Assembly: GCA_030682575.1 (NCBI GenBank)
Contig: JAUXNX010000016.1
Coordinates: 124,001-188,000 of the forward strand
Length of the DNA stretch: 64,000 nt
Direction: 5' to 3'
From: Gammaproteobacteria bacterium
Lineage (GTDB): Bacteria > Pseudomonadota > Gammaproteobacteria > Pseudomonadales > Pseudohongiellaceae
The notes under the pieces: model-generated
Databases searched by the model: none
What the model saw: only the letters and a program-made list of their open reading frames with translations
Told to the model about the DNA's origin: nothing
Shown here: piece after piece, positions 1-12,995 of the stretch
Position numbering within the stretch: position 1 is the stretch's first letter
Layout of the letters: every line of letters begins with the position of its first letter
Position numbers and translations under genes: made by a program

Positions 1-1628
1 CCGGGTGGCGCACCAATCAAACGCGAAACGGTATGACGCTCCATATATTCAGACATGTCGAAGCGCACCAACTCTATACCGAGAATCTTGGCCAACTGCC
101 TGCTGACTTCAGTCTTGCCGACGCCCGTCGGCCCGGAAAACAAGTAGGAGCCAATGGGCTTGTCCGGATGGTTGAGCCCTGCTCGGGACAGCTTGATGGC
201 GGAGGCCAGGTTGCCGATGGCTTCGTCCTGGCCGAACACTACCATGCGCAGATTCTCTTCCAGATTTTTCAGTGACTGAATATCGGAAGTCGAAACGTGC
301 TTCGGGGGAATGCGGGCAATGGCAGCGACCACCTTCTCCATGTCCTGGGCCTGAATCAGCTTCTTGCGCTTGCTCAGCGGCTGCAGACGCTGGAAAGCGC
401 CAGCCTCATCGATAACATCGATGGCCTTGTCCGGCATGAAACGATCATTGATGTAGCGGCCTGCCAGCTCAGAAGCAGCTCGCAAAGCATTATCACTGTA
501 GCGCAGTTCGTGATGCTCCTCGAAGCGCGATTTCAACCCTTTGAGAATACGATAAGTGGTCTCGACATCCGGTTCGTCCACATCGATTTTCTGGAAGCGA
601 CGTGACAATGCGCGATCTTTCTCGAAAATGCCGCGGTACTCCTGGTAGGTCGTGGAGCCGACACAACGCATATCACCTGATGTGAGCACTGGTTTAAGCA
701 GATTGGATGCATCCATCACTCCACCGGATGCAGCACCGGCGCCGATGATGGTATGAATCTCATCAATGAAGAGAATGGCGCGTGGGTTTTTTTTCAACTC
801 GGACAGCAGAGCCTTGAAGCGCTTCTCGAAATCGCCGCGGTACTTGGTACCCGCCAGCAACGAACCAAGATCCAGCGAATAGATCACATTGTCTTTGAGA
901 ATATCGGGTACCTGACCTTCGACGATCATGAGCGCCAATCCCTCTACAACCGCAGTCTTGCCTACGCCGGACTCACCAACCAATAGAGGATTATTCTTGC
1001 GACGACGCGACAACACCTGAATAACGCGGGTAATTTCCTCTTCGCGGCCAATCAGCGGATCAATCTTGCCAAGCAGAGCCTGTTCATTGAGGTTGGTAGC
1101 AAAGCTCTCCAGCGCACTGGCAGCGCGCTCAACCCCTTCCTCGTCCTGTTCCTGCTGCTGGGGAGCCGGTTCTGGATGACCATTATGACCATGCACCTTG
1201 GGTGTGCCGTGGGTGATGTAATTGACGACGTCGATCCGGGCAATGTCCTGCTGTCTTAGCAAATACACTGCCTGACTTTCCTGTTCACTGAAGATCGCGA
1301 CCAATACGTTGGCACCGGTGACCTCGCGCTTACCCGAGGACTGGACATGAAACACCGCTCGCTGCAGTACGCGCTGAAATCCCAGAGTGGGTTGCGTCTC
1401 ACGATCAGACTCGATATCGGGTATCAAAGGTGTGGTGGCATCCACAAATTCCATCAACTCATCTCGCAAGCGACTGAGATCTGCACCACATGCCCGCAGA
1501 ACATCAGCGGCAATTTCGTTGTCCAACAATGCCAGCAGAAGATGCTCTACCGTCATATACTCGTGCCGCTTCTTGCGAGCACCGGAGAAGGCGCTATTCA
1601 ATGTGACTTCCAGATCTTTGCTCAACAT
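1..1628 (-). CDS. clpA: ATP-dependent Clp protease ATP-binding subunit ClpA (3' end outside window)
   Basis: AAA+ unfoldase that feeds substrates to the ClpP peptidase in the cytoplasm. About 542 codons are present, from the start at 1628 to the window edge, so roughly the last quarter is missing. The N-terminal Clp repeat domain (about residues 1-140) begins [14 protein letters not shown]. The first AAA module shows Walker A GESGVGKT, Walker [10 protein letters not shown] and the ATPase signature around [12 protein letters not shown]. The second module begins with Walker [11 protein letters not shown] just before the edge. The linker holds a Q/E-rich stretch ([12 protein letters not shown]). 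It lies 15 bases behind clpS, the standard adaptor-unfoldase pair, and is probably co-transcribed with it. Identity is certain. Confidence 0.97.
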   Translation of the reverse strand, partial: MLSKDLEVTLNSAFSGARKKRHEYMTVEHLLLALLDNEIAADVLRACGADLSRLRDELMEFVDATTPLIPDIESDRETQPTLGFQRVLQRAVFHVQSSGKREVTGANVLVAIFSEQESQAVYLLRQQDIARIDVVNYITHGTPKVHGHNGHPEPAPQQQEQDEEGVERAASALESFATNLNEQALLGKIDPLIGREEEITRVIQVLSRRRKNNPLLVGESGVGKTAVVEGLALMIVEGQVPDILKDNVIYSLDLGSLLAGTKYRGDFEKRFKALLSELKKNPRAILFIDEIHTIIGAGAASGGVMDASNLLKPVLTSGDMRCVGSTTYQEYRGIFEKDRALSRRFQKIDVDEPDVETTYRILKGLKSRFEEHHELRYSDNALRAASELAGRYINDRFMPDKAIDVIDEAGAFQRLQPLSKRKKLIQAQDMEKVVAAIARIPPKHVSTSDIQSLKNLEENLRMVVFGQDEAIGNLASAIKLSRAGLNHPDKPIGSYLFSGPTGVGKTEVSRQLAKILGIELVRFDMSEYMERHTVSRLIGAPP

Positions 1629-1643
1629 AGTCTTGCCATCCGA

Positions 1644-2027
1644 TTATCTGTCTACTTCCACATTACAAAGAAGCGGTTGCTCGCATTCTCGCGAGTAGTC
1701 ATTTACCTGTTGTGCTTTTGTTTCTGCGACGTCCTTGCTGAATACCCCACAAACAGCCTTCCCTTCTGTGTGTACCTTGAGCATGATCTGTGTCGCTTTT
1801 TCCACGTTCATGCCAAAGAATGAACAGAGGACATCCACCACAAAATCCATCGGAGTGTAGTCATCGTTGAAAAGAACCACTTTGTAAAGTGGTGGTTGTG
1901 TCACTTTGGGCCGGACAGCGGCGGTTGCAAGCCCCCCATCTCCGAAATCATCAGACCCCGGCCCAACTTGCGCCATCGAAGTCTCAACCAGACCCTGAGG
2001 CCAACCGTTATCTGTTTGTTCAACCAT
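1644..2027 (-). CDS. clpS: ATP-dependent Clp protease adaptor ClpS
   Basis: Adaptor that brings N-degron substrates to ClpA. The 127-residue product has a variable N-terminal tail (about 45 residues) and the ClpS core with [19 protein letters not shown], the motif that forms the N-end residue pocket, and [20 protein letters not shown]. The start at 2027 (MVEQTDNG) was chosen because the upstream in-frame extension is Cys- and Arg-rich and unlike the family. An AGGA lies about 11 bases upstream. clpA follows after 15 bases, and cspD is divergent across a 336-base spacer, an arrangement typical of pseudomonads and relatives. Confidence 0.95.
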   Translation of the reverse strand: MVEQTDNGWPQGLVETSMAQVGPGSDDFGDGGLATAAVRPKVTQPPLYKVVLFNDDYTPMDFVVDVLCSFFGMNVEKATQIMLKVHTEGKAVCGVFSKDVAETKAQQVNDYSRECEQPLLCNVEVDR

Positions 2028-2363
2028 CTTACATGTATTCCTGAAGCAACCTGCAAATTTCTGAAACACTGACGCCAACTGCTTCCGGGCCGTTACCAGA
2101 GCCTATGATACGCCTGAAAATAACAGGCATGGAAATAAAAAATCAGACCCAAAAACCCGGCCTTTATGTGGCTGGTTTAGGCTCGACGGATAATGCAGCA
2201 TGTTGCAATCTGGCATAAAAGCAGGAGACCTCCAGGTTGACAACATCAAATCAGTGCGCTATACGAAGCACTGCATGTGATTTTCCGTGGATATCCTACT
2301 CGGTTGATCACGCGACCAAGCGTATAAAAAAATTACAACAACATGTTATACGGGAGTATTGCC
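2028..2363. other. clpS-cspD divergent intergenic region
   Basis: This 336-base spacer separates the divergent clpS and cspD starts. I see one good sigma70-type promoter, reading right towards cspD (2237-2265, listed separately), which predicts a leader of about 90 bases that is AT-rich near the start codon. Reading left, a TATCAT hexamer inside the stretch 2101-2115 could serve clpS, but no good -35 accompanies it. No open reading frame here looks real. Confidence 0.5.
2237..2265 (+). promoter_or_regulatory. Putative sigma70 promoter of cspD
   Basis: A perfect -35 TTGACA (2237-2242), a 17-base spacer and a -10 TATACG (2260-2265, 4 of 6). Transcription would begin near 2272 and give a leader of about 92 bases before the cspD ATG at 2364. 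Long leaders are common in cold-shock-type genes. Confidence 0.55.
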
Positions 2364-2609
2364 ATGAGTACTGGGCAAGTGAAGTGGTTCAACAATGCAA
2401 AGGGGTTCGGTTTCATTCTTCCTGACAATGGCGGTGACGATTTGTTCGCACACTATTCAGCCATTGGCATGGACGGCTACAAAACGTTGAAAGCTGGGCA
2501 AACAGTCACTTTCGACACCATCGAGGGCCCCAAAGGACTGCATGCTGCGAATATACGACCACTCGGTCAGGAGCAGCAGTCGAATGGTCAGGCCAGCGAG
2601 GGACACTAA
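2364..2609 (+). CDS. cspD: Cold-shock-like protein CspD
   Basis: Small single-stranded nucleic-acid-binding protein of the CspD branch, which in relatives is induced in stationary phase and inhibits replication. The 81-residue product begins MSTGQVKWFNNAKGFGFI and has RNP1 (KGFGFI) and an RNP2-like segment DLFAHYSAI, in which one Phe of the usual VFVHF pattern is replaced by Tyr, as in CspD. A hydrophilic Gln-rich tail follows the OB fold. The ATG at 2364 has GGGAG seven bases upstream; the longer frame from 2343 lacks this. A terminator follows at 2654-2690. Confidence 0.93.
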   Translation: MSTGQVKWFNNAKGFGFILPDNGGDDLFAHYSAIGMDGYKTLKAGQTVTFDTIEGPKGLHAANIRPLGQEQQSNGQASEGH

Positions 2610-2653
2610 GCCAACCTTGGCAGTATCTCTGCCAATTCCATTTTCAAATTTTG

Positions 2654-2690
2654 AAACCCCTTCATCACCTCAGGGTGACTGAAGGGTTTT
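2654..2690 (+). terminator. Intrinsic terminator after cspD
   Basis: Arms AAACCCCTTCA (2654-2664) and TGAAGGGTTTT (2680-2690) pair with one bulged C. An inner TCACC/GGTGA stem closes a short loop, and the right arm ends in TTTT. It lies between the convergent cspD and idh genes and might also slow transcription coming from idh. Confidence 0.75.
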
Positions 2691-2723
2691 CTCAAAGTGT
2701 AGTCGAATCAGCCTTTCAAGCCT

Positions 2724-4976
<2,253 letters not shown>

Positions 4977-4996
4977 TCAACATTAATTCGCGCGGC

Positions 4997-5024
4997 AGTA
5001 TAGCAGCCCGGGCTTTGTTAGAAT
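4997..5024. promoter_or_regulatory. Back-to-back extended -10 promoters for idh and rluE
   Basis: Reading left, TGCTATACT (5005-4997) is an extended -10 element that would start idh mRNA near 4990. Reading right, TGTTAGAAT (5016-5024) is an extended -10 element that would start rluE mRNA near 5031. Neither has a good -35, as is usual for extended -10 promoters. The two polymerases would start about 40 bases apart and compete for the same DNA. Confidence 0.4.
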
Positions 5025-5059
5025 AGCCGCGCCCCGCTCTGCAGGGGCATTTACCTGGA

Positions 5060-5638
5060 TTGAATCGACCTTTAATTCATCAACGCGCGGACATCCAATT
5101 GGCCAGACTCATCCTGCTCAACAAGCCTTATGACATGCTCTCGCAGTTCACCGATGATTCCGGCAGGGCCACACTCTCTACGTGCATCAAGGAGCCCGGG
5201 TTTTATCCGGCAGGTCGTCTTGATCGCGATTCTGAAGGTCTATTACTGCTCACCGATTGCGGGAAATTGCAGCAGGAAATCAGCAATCCGAATTACAAAT
5301 TGGGCAAGGTATATTGGGTGCAGGTGGAGGGTCTGATTGATGACGAGGCGCTGCGAAAGCTGGCGGCAGGAGTCATGTTGAAGGATGGCAAGACCCGACC
5401 GGCTCGCGCGATTGAATTGCAGAGTCCATCACTGTGGCCACGCAATCCACCAATCCGGGAGCGCAGGAATATTCCCACTTCATGGGTAGAACTGACATTG
5501 TTCGAAGGAAAGAACCGACAGGTGCGTCGTATGACGGCGGCAGTTGGCTTCCCTACTCTGCGCCTGATTCGACACAGCATTGGACCTTGGAATCTGGGAT
5601 CGCTGCAGCCTGGCGAGTCAAGGCTGATCGAAGTCTGA
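5060..5638 (+). CDS. rluE: 23S rRNA pseudouridine(2457) synthase RluE
   Basis: RsuA/RluB/E/F-family pseudouridine synthase that modifies helix 89 of 23S rRNA. It is 192 residues long and lacks an N-terminal S4 domain, as RluE does. It opens the catalytic domain with LILLNKPYDMLSQFTD, carries the catalytic Asp in YPAGRLDRDSEGLLLLT, and ends with the family signature EGKNRQVRRMTAAVGFPTLRLIR. The start is TTG at 5060, the first usable codon before the conserved region; a GGGG lies 12 bases upstream, so the exact start is uncertain. It is convergent with moaE and divergent from idh. Confidence 0.92.
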   Translation: MNRPLIHQRADIQLARLILLNKPYDMLSQFTDDSGRATLSTCIKEPGFYPAGRLDRDSEGLLLLTDCGKLQQEISNPNYKLGKVYWVQVEGLIDDEALRKLAAGVMLKDGKTRPARAIELQSPSLWPRNPPIRERRNIPTSWVELTLFEGKNRQVRRMTAAVGFPTLRLIRHSIGPWNLGSLQPGESRLIEV

Positions 5639-5736
5639 CCTGTAAGAGCGAACCATCATGACCCTGCTCGCGATGGGTGTACTGCATTTCAGGAAATTTC
5701 AGACAAGATCATCGCGGGCAAGGCCAACTTCCACAG

Positions 5737-6204
5737 CTACTTGTCCCAGCGTTTACGCGCATCTTCGTCCGATGCCCGACTCTCGATCCACTGCGCACCC
5801 TGTCCCGTGTTCTGCTTTTTCCAGAAGGGAGCGCTTGTCTTCAGATAATCCATGATGAACTCGGCAGCCGCGAAGGCATCACCACGATGAGTGCTGGCCA
5901 CACCAACATAGACAATCTGATCGCCGGCACGCAGCTCTCCAACCCGATGAATGACGCGGCACGCCAGCACATCCCAGCGCGTTCGGGCCTGGCTCACGAT
6001 ATCCGCCAGTGCTTTCTCCGTCATGCCCGGATAGTGTTCGAGGTAAAGTGATTCCACACGAGGAGCAGTCCTGCCCACATCGGGCTCATAGAACTCCCGC
6101 ACCAGACCAGTAAATGTCGCAACGCCTCCTGCGTTCTTTGCCTCAGCCAACAGAATGCGATGTTGCTCACCGATGTCAAAGTCCTGGGTCTGTACCGAAA
6201 TCAC
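5737..6204 (-). CDS. moaE: Molybdopterin synthase catalytic subunit MoaE
   Basis: Large subunit of molybdopterin synthase; with thiocarboxylated MoaD it puts the dithiolene sulfurs into precursor Z. The 155-residue protein shows GGVATFTGLVREF, YLEHYPGMTEKAL, HRVGELRAGDQIVYVGVASTHRGDAF and the active-site Lys region APFWKKQ. It starts with GTG at 6204, preceded by GGGAGG at seven bases, which lies in the end of moaD. It is the last gene of moaC-moaD-moaE and is convergent with rluE. moaA and moaB are not in the window. Confidence 0.96.
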   Translation of the reverse strand: MISVQTQDFDIGEQHRILLAEAKNAGGVATFTGLVREFYEPDVGRTAPRVESLYLEHYPGMTEKALADIVSQARTRWDVLACRVIHRVGELRAGDQIVYVGVASTHRGDAFAAAEFIMDYLKTSAPFWKKQNTGQGAQWIESRASDEDARKRWDK

Positions 6205-6206
6205 GC

Positions 6207-6461
6207 TCAGCCTCCCGTCATCGGGGGGAAGAAAGCCACTTCTTCGGTGCCATGCAATCGATGCCCACGATCAACGATCACCTGATCGACTGCTATCAAC
6301 ACTCTGGAGCTGTCCTTTAACGCAGACCAGCTCTCTCCCTTTGTCTGCACAAGATGATCGATAAGCCGTGCAACATCAGTGACCTGTTCAGGCAGCGTCA
6401 AAGTCTCGCCCCCGGAACCAAGCTCTTCACGCAGGCTTGCGAAATAGTTGATCGTCAGCAT
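6207..6461 (-). CDS. moaD: Molybdopterin synthase sulfur carrier subunit MoaD
   Basis: Ubiquitin-like sulfur carrier of 84 residues whose C-terminal Gly-Gly (ending FFPPMTGG) is thiocarboxylated and then inserted into MoaE. The N-terminus [15 protein letters not shown] fits the family. The start ATG at 6461 shares one base with the moaC stop (TAATG) and has AAGGAG upstream, so its translation is coupled to moaC. A longer frame exists upstream but overlaps moaC and is not family-like. Confidence 0.95.
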   Translation of the reverse strand: MLTINYFASLREELGSGGETLTLPEQVTDVARLIDHLVQTKGESWSALKDSSRVLIAVDQVIVDRGHRLHGTEEVAFFPPMTGG

Positions 6462-6964
6462 TATGCTTGTACTCCTTCTTCCGGTCCCTCTTGCCTCGTA
6501 TAGTGGCCAGACTTGCCGCCGAGCTTTTCCTGCAAACATATGCGCTCGATCACCATGCCCTTGTCTACCGCCTTGCACATATCGTAGATGGTCAGTGCTG
6601 CGACCGAGGCCGCCGTCAACGCCTCCATCTCCACACCGGTCTTGCCATCAAGGCTGCATGTGGTGGTAATGAGGACGCGATTCGATGTCTCGTCCAGTTC
6701 GAAGCCTACCTTAACGGAATTGAGCATCAGTGGATGACACAGTGGAATCAGGTCCGAGCACTTCTTGGCAGCCTGAATGCCTGCAATACGCGCAACAGCA
6801 AGGACATCACCTTTCTTGTGACTGCCGCTGACGATCAGCTGCATGGTCGCAGGCAGCATCGACACCACCGCCGTAGCAGTGGCGGATCGACTCGTTACCG
6901 CCTTGCCTCCGACATCTACCATCCGGGCATTGCCCTGAGCATCAAGATGGGTCAACTCGCTCAT
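6461..6964 (-). CDS. moaC: Cyclic pyranopterin monophosphate synthase MoaC
   Basis: Converts the MoaA product 3',8-cH2GTP into cyclic pyranopterin monophosphate, the second step of molybdenum cofactor synthesis. It is 167 residues long. The active-site blocks [15 protein letters not shown] and [19 protein letters not shown] followed by MCKAVDKGM are intact. The ATG at 6964 has GGAG seven bases upstream (GTGGAGAACATA). It is the first gene of the moaCDE operon, divergent from nudJ. I looked for a molybdenum-cofactor riboswitch in the 195-base leader region and saw no convincing one. Confidence 0.96.
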   Translation of the reverse strand: MSELTHLDAQGNARMVDVGGKAVTSRSATATAVVSMLPATMQLIVSGSHKKGDVLAVARIAGIQAAKKCSDLIPLCHPLMLNSVKVGFELDETSNRVLITTTCSLDGKTGVEMEALTAASVAALTIYDMCKAVDKGMVIERICLQEKLGGKSGHYTRQEGPEEGVQA

Positions 6965-7159
6965 TATGTTCTCCACTGTCTTTGCCAGCGTGTACTGAAG
7001 ATGTTCCGAGCCACTATTATCCACGTTATGAAGTCTGACCTGAAGCGAATCGTCATCCGGGCCCACAGCGCGCCTTTTGCATGCGATTCGCGGAGGCATT
7101 TCACAACAATTTGGGGTAGGATTGCGCCTTTCTTGAATCCGGCCGGAATGATCGAATAC

Positions 7160-7609
7160 ATGACCCAGTGGCATCCCCACAAGACAGTGGCAACAGTTGT
7201 TGAGCGCGACCAGCATTTCCTCATGGTGGAAGAGTCAATCCAGGGGAAGATCGTCTATAACCAGCCGGCCGGGCATCTTGAGGCGGGCGAATCACTCAGT
7301 CAGGCGGCGATCCGGGAGACTCTGGAAGAAACCGCATGGCTGGTCAGACTTACCGGGGTTCTTGGCATCTATCAATATACCTCTCGCGATGAAGGCATCT
7401 GCTATTTGCGAACCTGTTTTATCGGCGAACCCGATCAGCACTTTGCCGAGCGGCCGCTGGATACAGGTGTATTGCGAGCAGTATGGATGACCCAAACTGA
7501 TATCGAGAAACGCTGTGATCAATTGCGCAGCCCGATAGTGCTGCGCGTGATCGATGACTATCTGGCTGGCAAACATTATCCGCTCGAACTTGTGCAGTCT
7601 CTCGACTGA
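7160..7609 (+). CDS. nudJ: Nudix phosphohydrolase, NudJ-like
   Basis: Nudix hydrolase of 149 residues. In E. coli, NudJ acts on nucleoside tri- and diphosphates and on a thiamine precursor pyrophosphate. The Nudix box is [20 protein letters not shown] followed by TAW, which keeps the catalytic REXXEE core, and [13 protein letters not shown] matches the NudJ subgroup. The ATG at 7160 ([14 protein letters not shown]) aligns with the E. coli N-terminus; an ATG at 7148 would add four residues. It lies 19 bases before mnmA, the same order as E. coli nudJ-mnmA-hflD-purB. Confidence 0.88.
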   Translation: MTQWHPHKTVATVVERDQHFLMVEESIQGKIVYNQPAGHLEAGESLSQAAIRETLEETAWLVRLTGVLGIYQYTSRDEGICYLRTCFIGEPDQHFAERPLDTGVLRAVWMTQTDIEKRCDQLRSPIVLRVIDDYLAGKHYPLELVQSLD

Positions 7610-7628
7610 TCACTCAGACACTCAGCTT

Positions 7629-8736
7629 ATGCACGACAACACACTCAAGTCTGACAACTCAATGAAGAAGGTCATGGTTGGCATGTCCGGTGGCGTAGAC
7701 TCGTCCGTCGCTGCTCTGTTGCTTATTGAACAGGGATATCAGGTCGAAGGTCTCTTCATGAAGAACTGGGACGAGGATGACGATACGGAGTACTGCACAG
7801 CCAAGACCGATCTTGCAGATGCCGAGTCTGTCTGTCGCACGCTGGGTATCACACTGCACACCGCCAATTTTGCGGCGGAATACTGGGACAATGTGTTCGA
7901 GCATTTCATCCAGGAATATCGTGCCGGACGCACCCCGAACCCTGACATCCTCTGCAATCGCGAAATCAAGTTCAAGGCATTTCTTGACTACGCCATGGAA
8001 CTCGGCGCGGACTGTATCGCTACGGGGCACTATGCACGTACCAGGAAACAACGGAGCGTCTATGGCGAGCAAACCCTGCTTCTTAAGGGACTTGATAACA
8101 ACAAGGACCAGAGCTATTTCCTCAGCGCGGTGAACGAAGCCAGCCTGGAACGCAGTCTGTTTCCCGTGGGCGAACTGGAAAAGAATGCCGTGCGTGGGCT
8201 GGCTGCGAAGCATGGCTTTATTACCCACGACAAGAAAGACAGCACGGGAATTTGTTTCATCGGCGAACGCAAGTTCAAGGACTTCCTGCAACGCTATCTG
8301 CCGGCGCAGCCCGGTATGATTGAAACTGTCGATGGCGAGATAGTCGGAGAACATCACGGACTCATGTATCACACTTACGGCCAGCGCCAGGGTCTGGGAA
8401 TCGGTGGTCTGCAGAAACATGGCGAGGCACCATGGTATGTGGTTGGCAAGGATTTGCAGCGTAATGTGTTGCTGGTTGCCCAAGGCAATGAAAATCCCTG
8501 GTTGTTCTCAACCTCGCTGAGAGCAGCCCAGGTAGCGTGGATCAACAGACAACCACCAGTACTGCCGCTGCACTGCACAGCAAAAATCCGCTACCGTCAG
8601 GCCGACCAGGAGTGCCTCGTGGAACAGCAGGATGATGACGCCCTGCTCGTGACATTCAAGGCACCGCAGCGCGCGGTTACACCCGGCCAGACAATCGTGT
8701 TCTACGACAGCGAGACATGCCTGGGAGGAGCTGTTA

Positions 8737-8756
<20 letters not shown>
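7629..8756 (+). CDS. mnmA: tRNA-specific 2-thiouridylase MnmA
   Basis: Makes the 2-thio group of uridine 34 in tRNA for Lys, Glu and Gln, taking sulfur from the TusE relay. It is 375 residues long. The PP-loop motif is [15 protein letters not shown]. The catalytic cysteines sit in [12 protein letters not shown] and in [13 protein letters not shown], and [16 protein letters not shown] is also conserved. The start at 7629 is the first ATG before the conserved region; ATG 7662 ([11 protein letters not shown]) is an alternative, and neither has a clear ribosome-binding site. The gene overlaps hflD by 20 bases. Confidence 0.95.
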
Positions 8757-10827
<2,071 letters not shown>

Positions 10828-10828
<1 letters not shown>

Positions 10829-12033
10829 TGATTATGTCCGGAGTGTCGCCCGAACGAATAGGCCAGGGAATATTGCCCGAAGATTTTGATCCAGAGAACT
10901 TCCTGCGCAACTACTGGCAAAAGAAACCTCTCCTCATACGTGCAGGCAGTCGGCCATTCGTGGATCCAGTGGAACCGGACGAACTGGCCGGATTTGCGTG
11001 CGAGGAGTTCATCGAGTCGCGCCTCATCATCAACGACCCCTCCTCTGGAAAATGGACACTGCGCAATGGTCCGTTTACTGAACGTGATTTTTCCGAATTG
11101 CCGGATACTCACTGGAGCCTGCTGGTGCAGGCCATGGATCAATGGCATGACGGCATCAGATCAATGCTGAGCGACTTCAGGTTCATTCCCAACTGGCGCA
11201 TCGACGACATCATGATCAGCTTCGCCAGTGATGGTGGTGGTGTCGGGCCGCACTTCGATTACTACGATGTCTTTCTCATTCAGGGGCGGGGCCGGAAGCG
11301 CTGGCGGCTGGGCGGTCATGTCGACAGCACCAGCACTCTTCTCCCGAACACTGACCTGCGTCTGTTGCAAACCTTCAATACAGAAGAAGACTGGATCGTG
11401 GAGCCGGGCGACATTCTCTATCTGCCTCCCAATATCGCGCATCATGGTGTCGCCATCGGCGACAGCATTACCTATTCCATTGGCTTCCGTACGCCTTCAG
11501 TCGCGGAGATCATTGATGACCTGGGCAGCGAACTGATACAGGAGCTGGCTGAGGAGGAACGCTACGTAGACACCAGTCCGCAGATTCCACAACGCCCTGG
11601 CGAGATCGATCCACAGATCAGCACTCAGTTGGTTGAACTTCTTCAGAAACACCTGCTCGACAATGACAAACTGACACGCTGGTTCGGTCGTTACATGACC
11701 AGTCCCAAGTATGCAGAGCTGGTGACACCCACCGAAGAAGCATTGTGCTCCAATCAGCTGCGGCAACACCTGTGCAGTGGAATGTTGCTCATCCGCAATC
11801 CGGCTTCTCGTTTCGCGTTTGCCGACAACCAAACCGGAGCCGAGCTGTACGTCGATGGCACAACTATCCCCTGCCCTCCCGAGCTGACAGATCTGTTACC
11901 AACGCTATGTGACACTCACGCTGCTGATCCGGACTGGCAAGCGTTGTTGAATGCTGATGAAGAGAGCGCAATACTGGTGACTCGCCTATATAATCAGGGC
12001 AGCCTGCTATTGGACGATGGTAGCGAAGAATGA
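10828..12033 (+). CDS. roxA: 50S ribosomal protein L16 arginine hydroxylase (cupin/JmjC-type, RoxA/YcfD)
   Basis: Fe(II)/2-oxoglutarate oxygenase of 401 residues related to E. coli YcfD, which hydroxylates an arginine of ribosomal protein L16. The iron-binding HXD is in GPHFDYYDVFLIQ and the distal His is in YLPPNIAHHGVAIGD. The N-terminal FLRNYWQKKPLLIR is a family signature, and a winged-helix C-terminal region follows. The ATG at 10828 overlaps the purB stop by one base (TGATG); ATG 10834 is an alternative with a better-spaced AGGA. The position behind purB suggests an operon linking purine synthesis with tRNA and ribosome modification. Confidence 0.9.
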
Positions 12034-12115
12034 ATCCGGCTAATGCGCCAAGAGTTAAGCCTCAAGGGCAATACAGCCAAGCAACACACTAAACCAACTT
12101 CGGAATTCAAAAATC

Positions 12116-12907
12116 ATGCTCGCATGCAAACCATATAGTTGGCCAGCCGCCTCAACATGCAGTCGCACTCTTGTGCTGATGATGCTGTTAATCAGCACCT
12201 GGAGCTCAGCTCTGTTCGCACAAAACAATTCTGCTACAGGTCAGCAGGCCGTGATCGAGATCGTACGTCTGCAGCATCGTGATCCGACCTCGATCCGCGA
12301 GGCAATCACTCCGCTGCTGGACGAACGCGGCGCCATCAGCCAGATTGACAACAATCTGATCATCAGTACCTCGCGCGCCAATCTTGCACAACTGGAAGCT
12401 CTCATCGTCGAATTGGATGTTCCTCGTCGACAATTGCGGATCAGTGTCGATTTTCGTTACGGGCGCCCCTCTGTCCCGCAACCCATAAGCATTGGCTCAG
12501 CCACCACAACGCTGAGCACCGACACGGCCGAAGACTCGATACAATCCATAGTCGTGACCGAGGGAGAGTATGCTCATTTCAACCTGACCAGCGGCTCGCC
12601 TGTTGGTGGTCTCAACTTCACGGACATTGGTGCCTTACTGGAACAGCAGCGTGGCCAAACTACGCAGAGCATCAGCCTCACTGCACAACCACGTGGTGCC
12701 ACGGCGGTGCTTGAGATCGCCACCCTGCGCAGCGAGCCGGACCTGAACGGTATTCTGCAGACCAGTGTCGTCAACACCACAGTGGATATCGGGTTGAATC
12801 AGTGGCAGGTCGTGGCCGTGAATAATGCCAACCCAGTGACCACCGGGTTCATTACCAGCACTGTGCAGCCACTATCAACAGCGGTCCGCGTGGAAGTGCT
12901 GCCCTGA
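12116..12907 (+). CDS. Exported secretin N-domain-like protein, function unknown
   Basis: A 263-residue protein with a long signal sequence (hydrophobic TLVLMMLLISTWSSALFA, cleavage likely before QNNS). Residues about 45-105 look like one secretin N1/N-type domain: IEIVRLQHRDPTSIREAITPLLDE, then IDNNLIISTSRANLAQLEALI with LDVPRRQLRISV. The usual secretin pore domain is absent. The C-terminal half is beta-rich and Ser/Thr-rich, of a kind I do not recognise. No other secretion gene is nearby; neighbours are roxA (82 bases upstream) and pabB. It could be an orphan periplasmic or outer-membrane assembly protein. No strong ribosome-binding site is visible at 12116. Confidence 0.7.
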   Translation: MLACKPYSWPAASTCSRTLVLMMLLISTWSSALFAQNNSATGQQAVIEIVRLQHRDPTSIREAITPLLDERGAISQIDNNLIISTSRANLAQLEALIVELDVPRRQLRISVDFRYGRPSVPQPISIGSATTTLSTDTAEDSIQSIVVTEGEYAHFNLTSGSPVGGLNFTDIGALLEQQRGQTTQSISLTAQPRGATAVLEIATLRSEPDLNGILQTSVVNTTVDIGLNQWQVVAVNNANPVTTGFITSTVQPLSTAVRVEVLP

Positions 12908-12995
12908 GAATGAAGTCCTGATACCGTCGGACTTTGCTCCAACACTACCCGGACAAGGTCTGCCAGTCCCCGCCTGCGTCGCCGGAGCGACAGTC

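Noticed and set aside
5639-5736. Possible tRNA or small RNA between rluE and moaE
   Set aside because: No cloverleaf and no terminator-like stem with a T run could be found.
6965-7159. Possible molybdenum-cofactor riboswitch upstream of moaC
   Set aside because: The 195 bases lack the expected set of long helices, and moaC is not preceded by moaA as in known cases.
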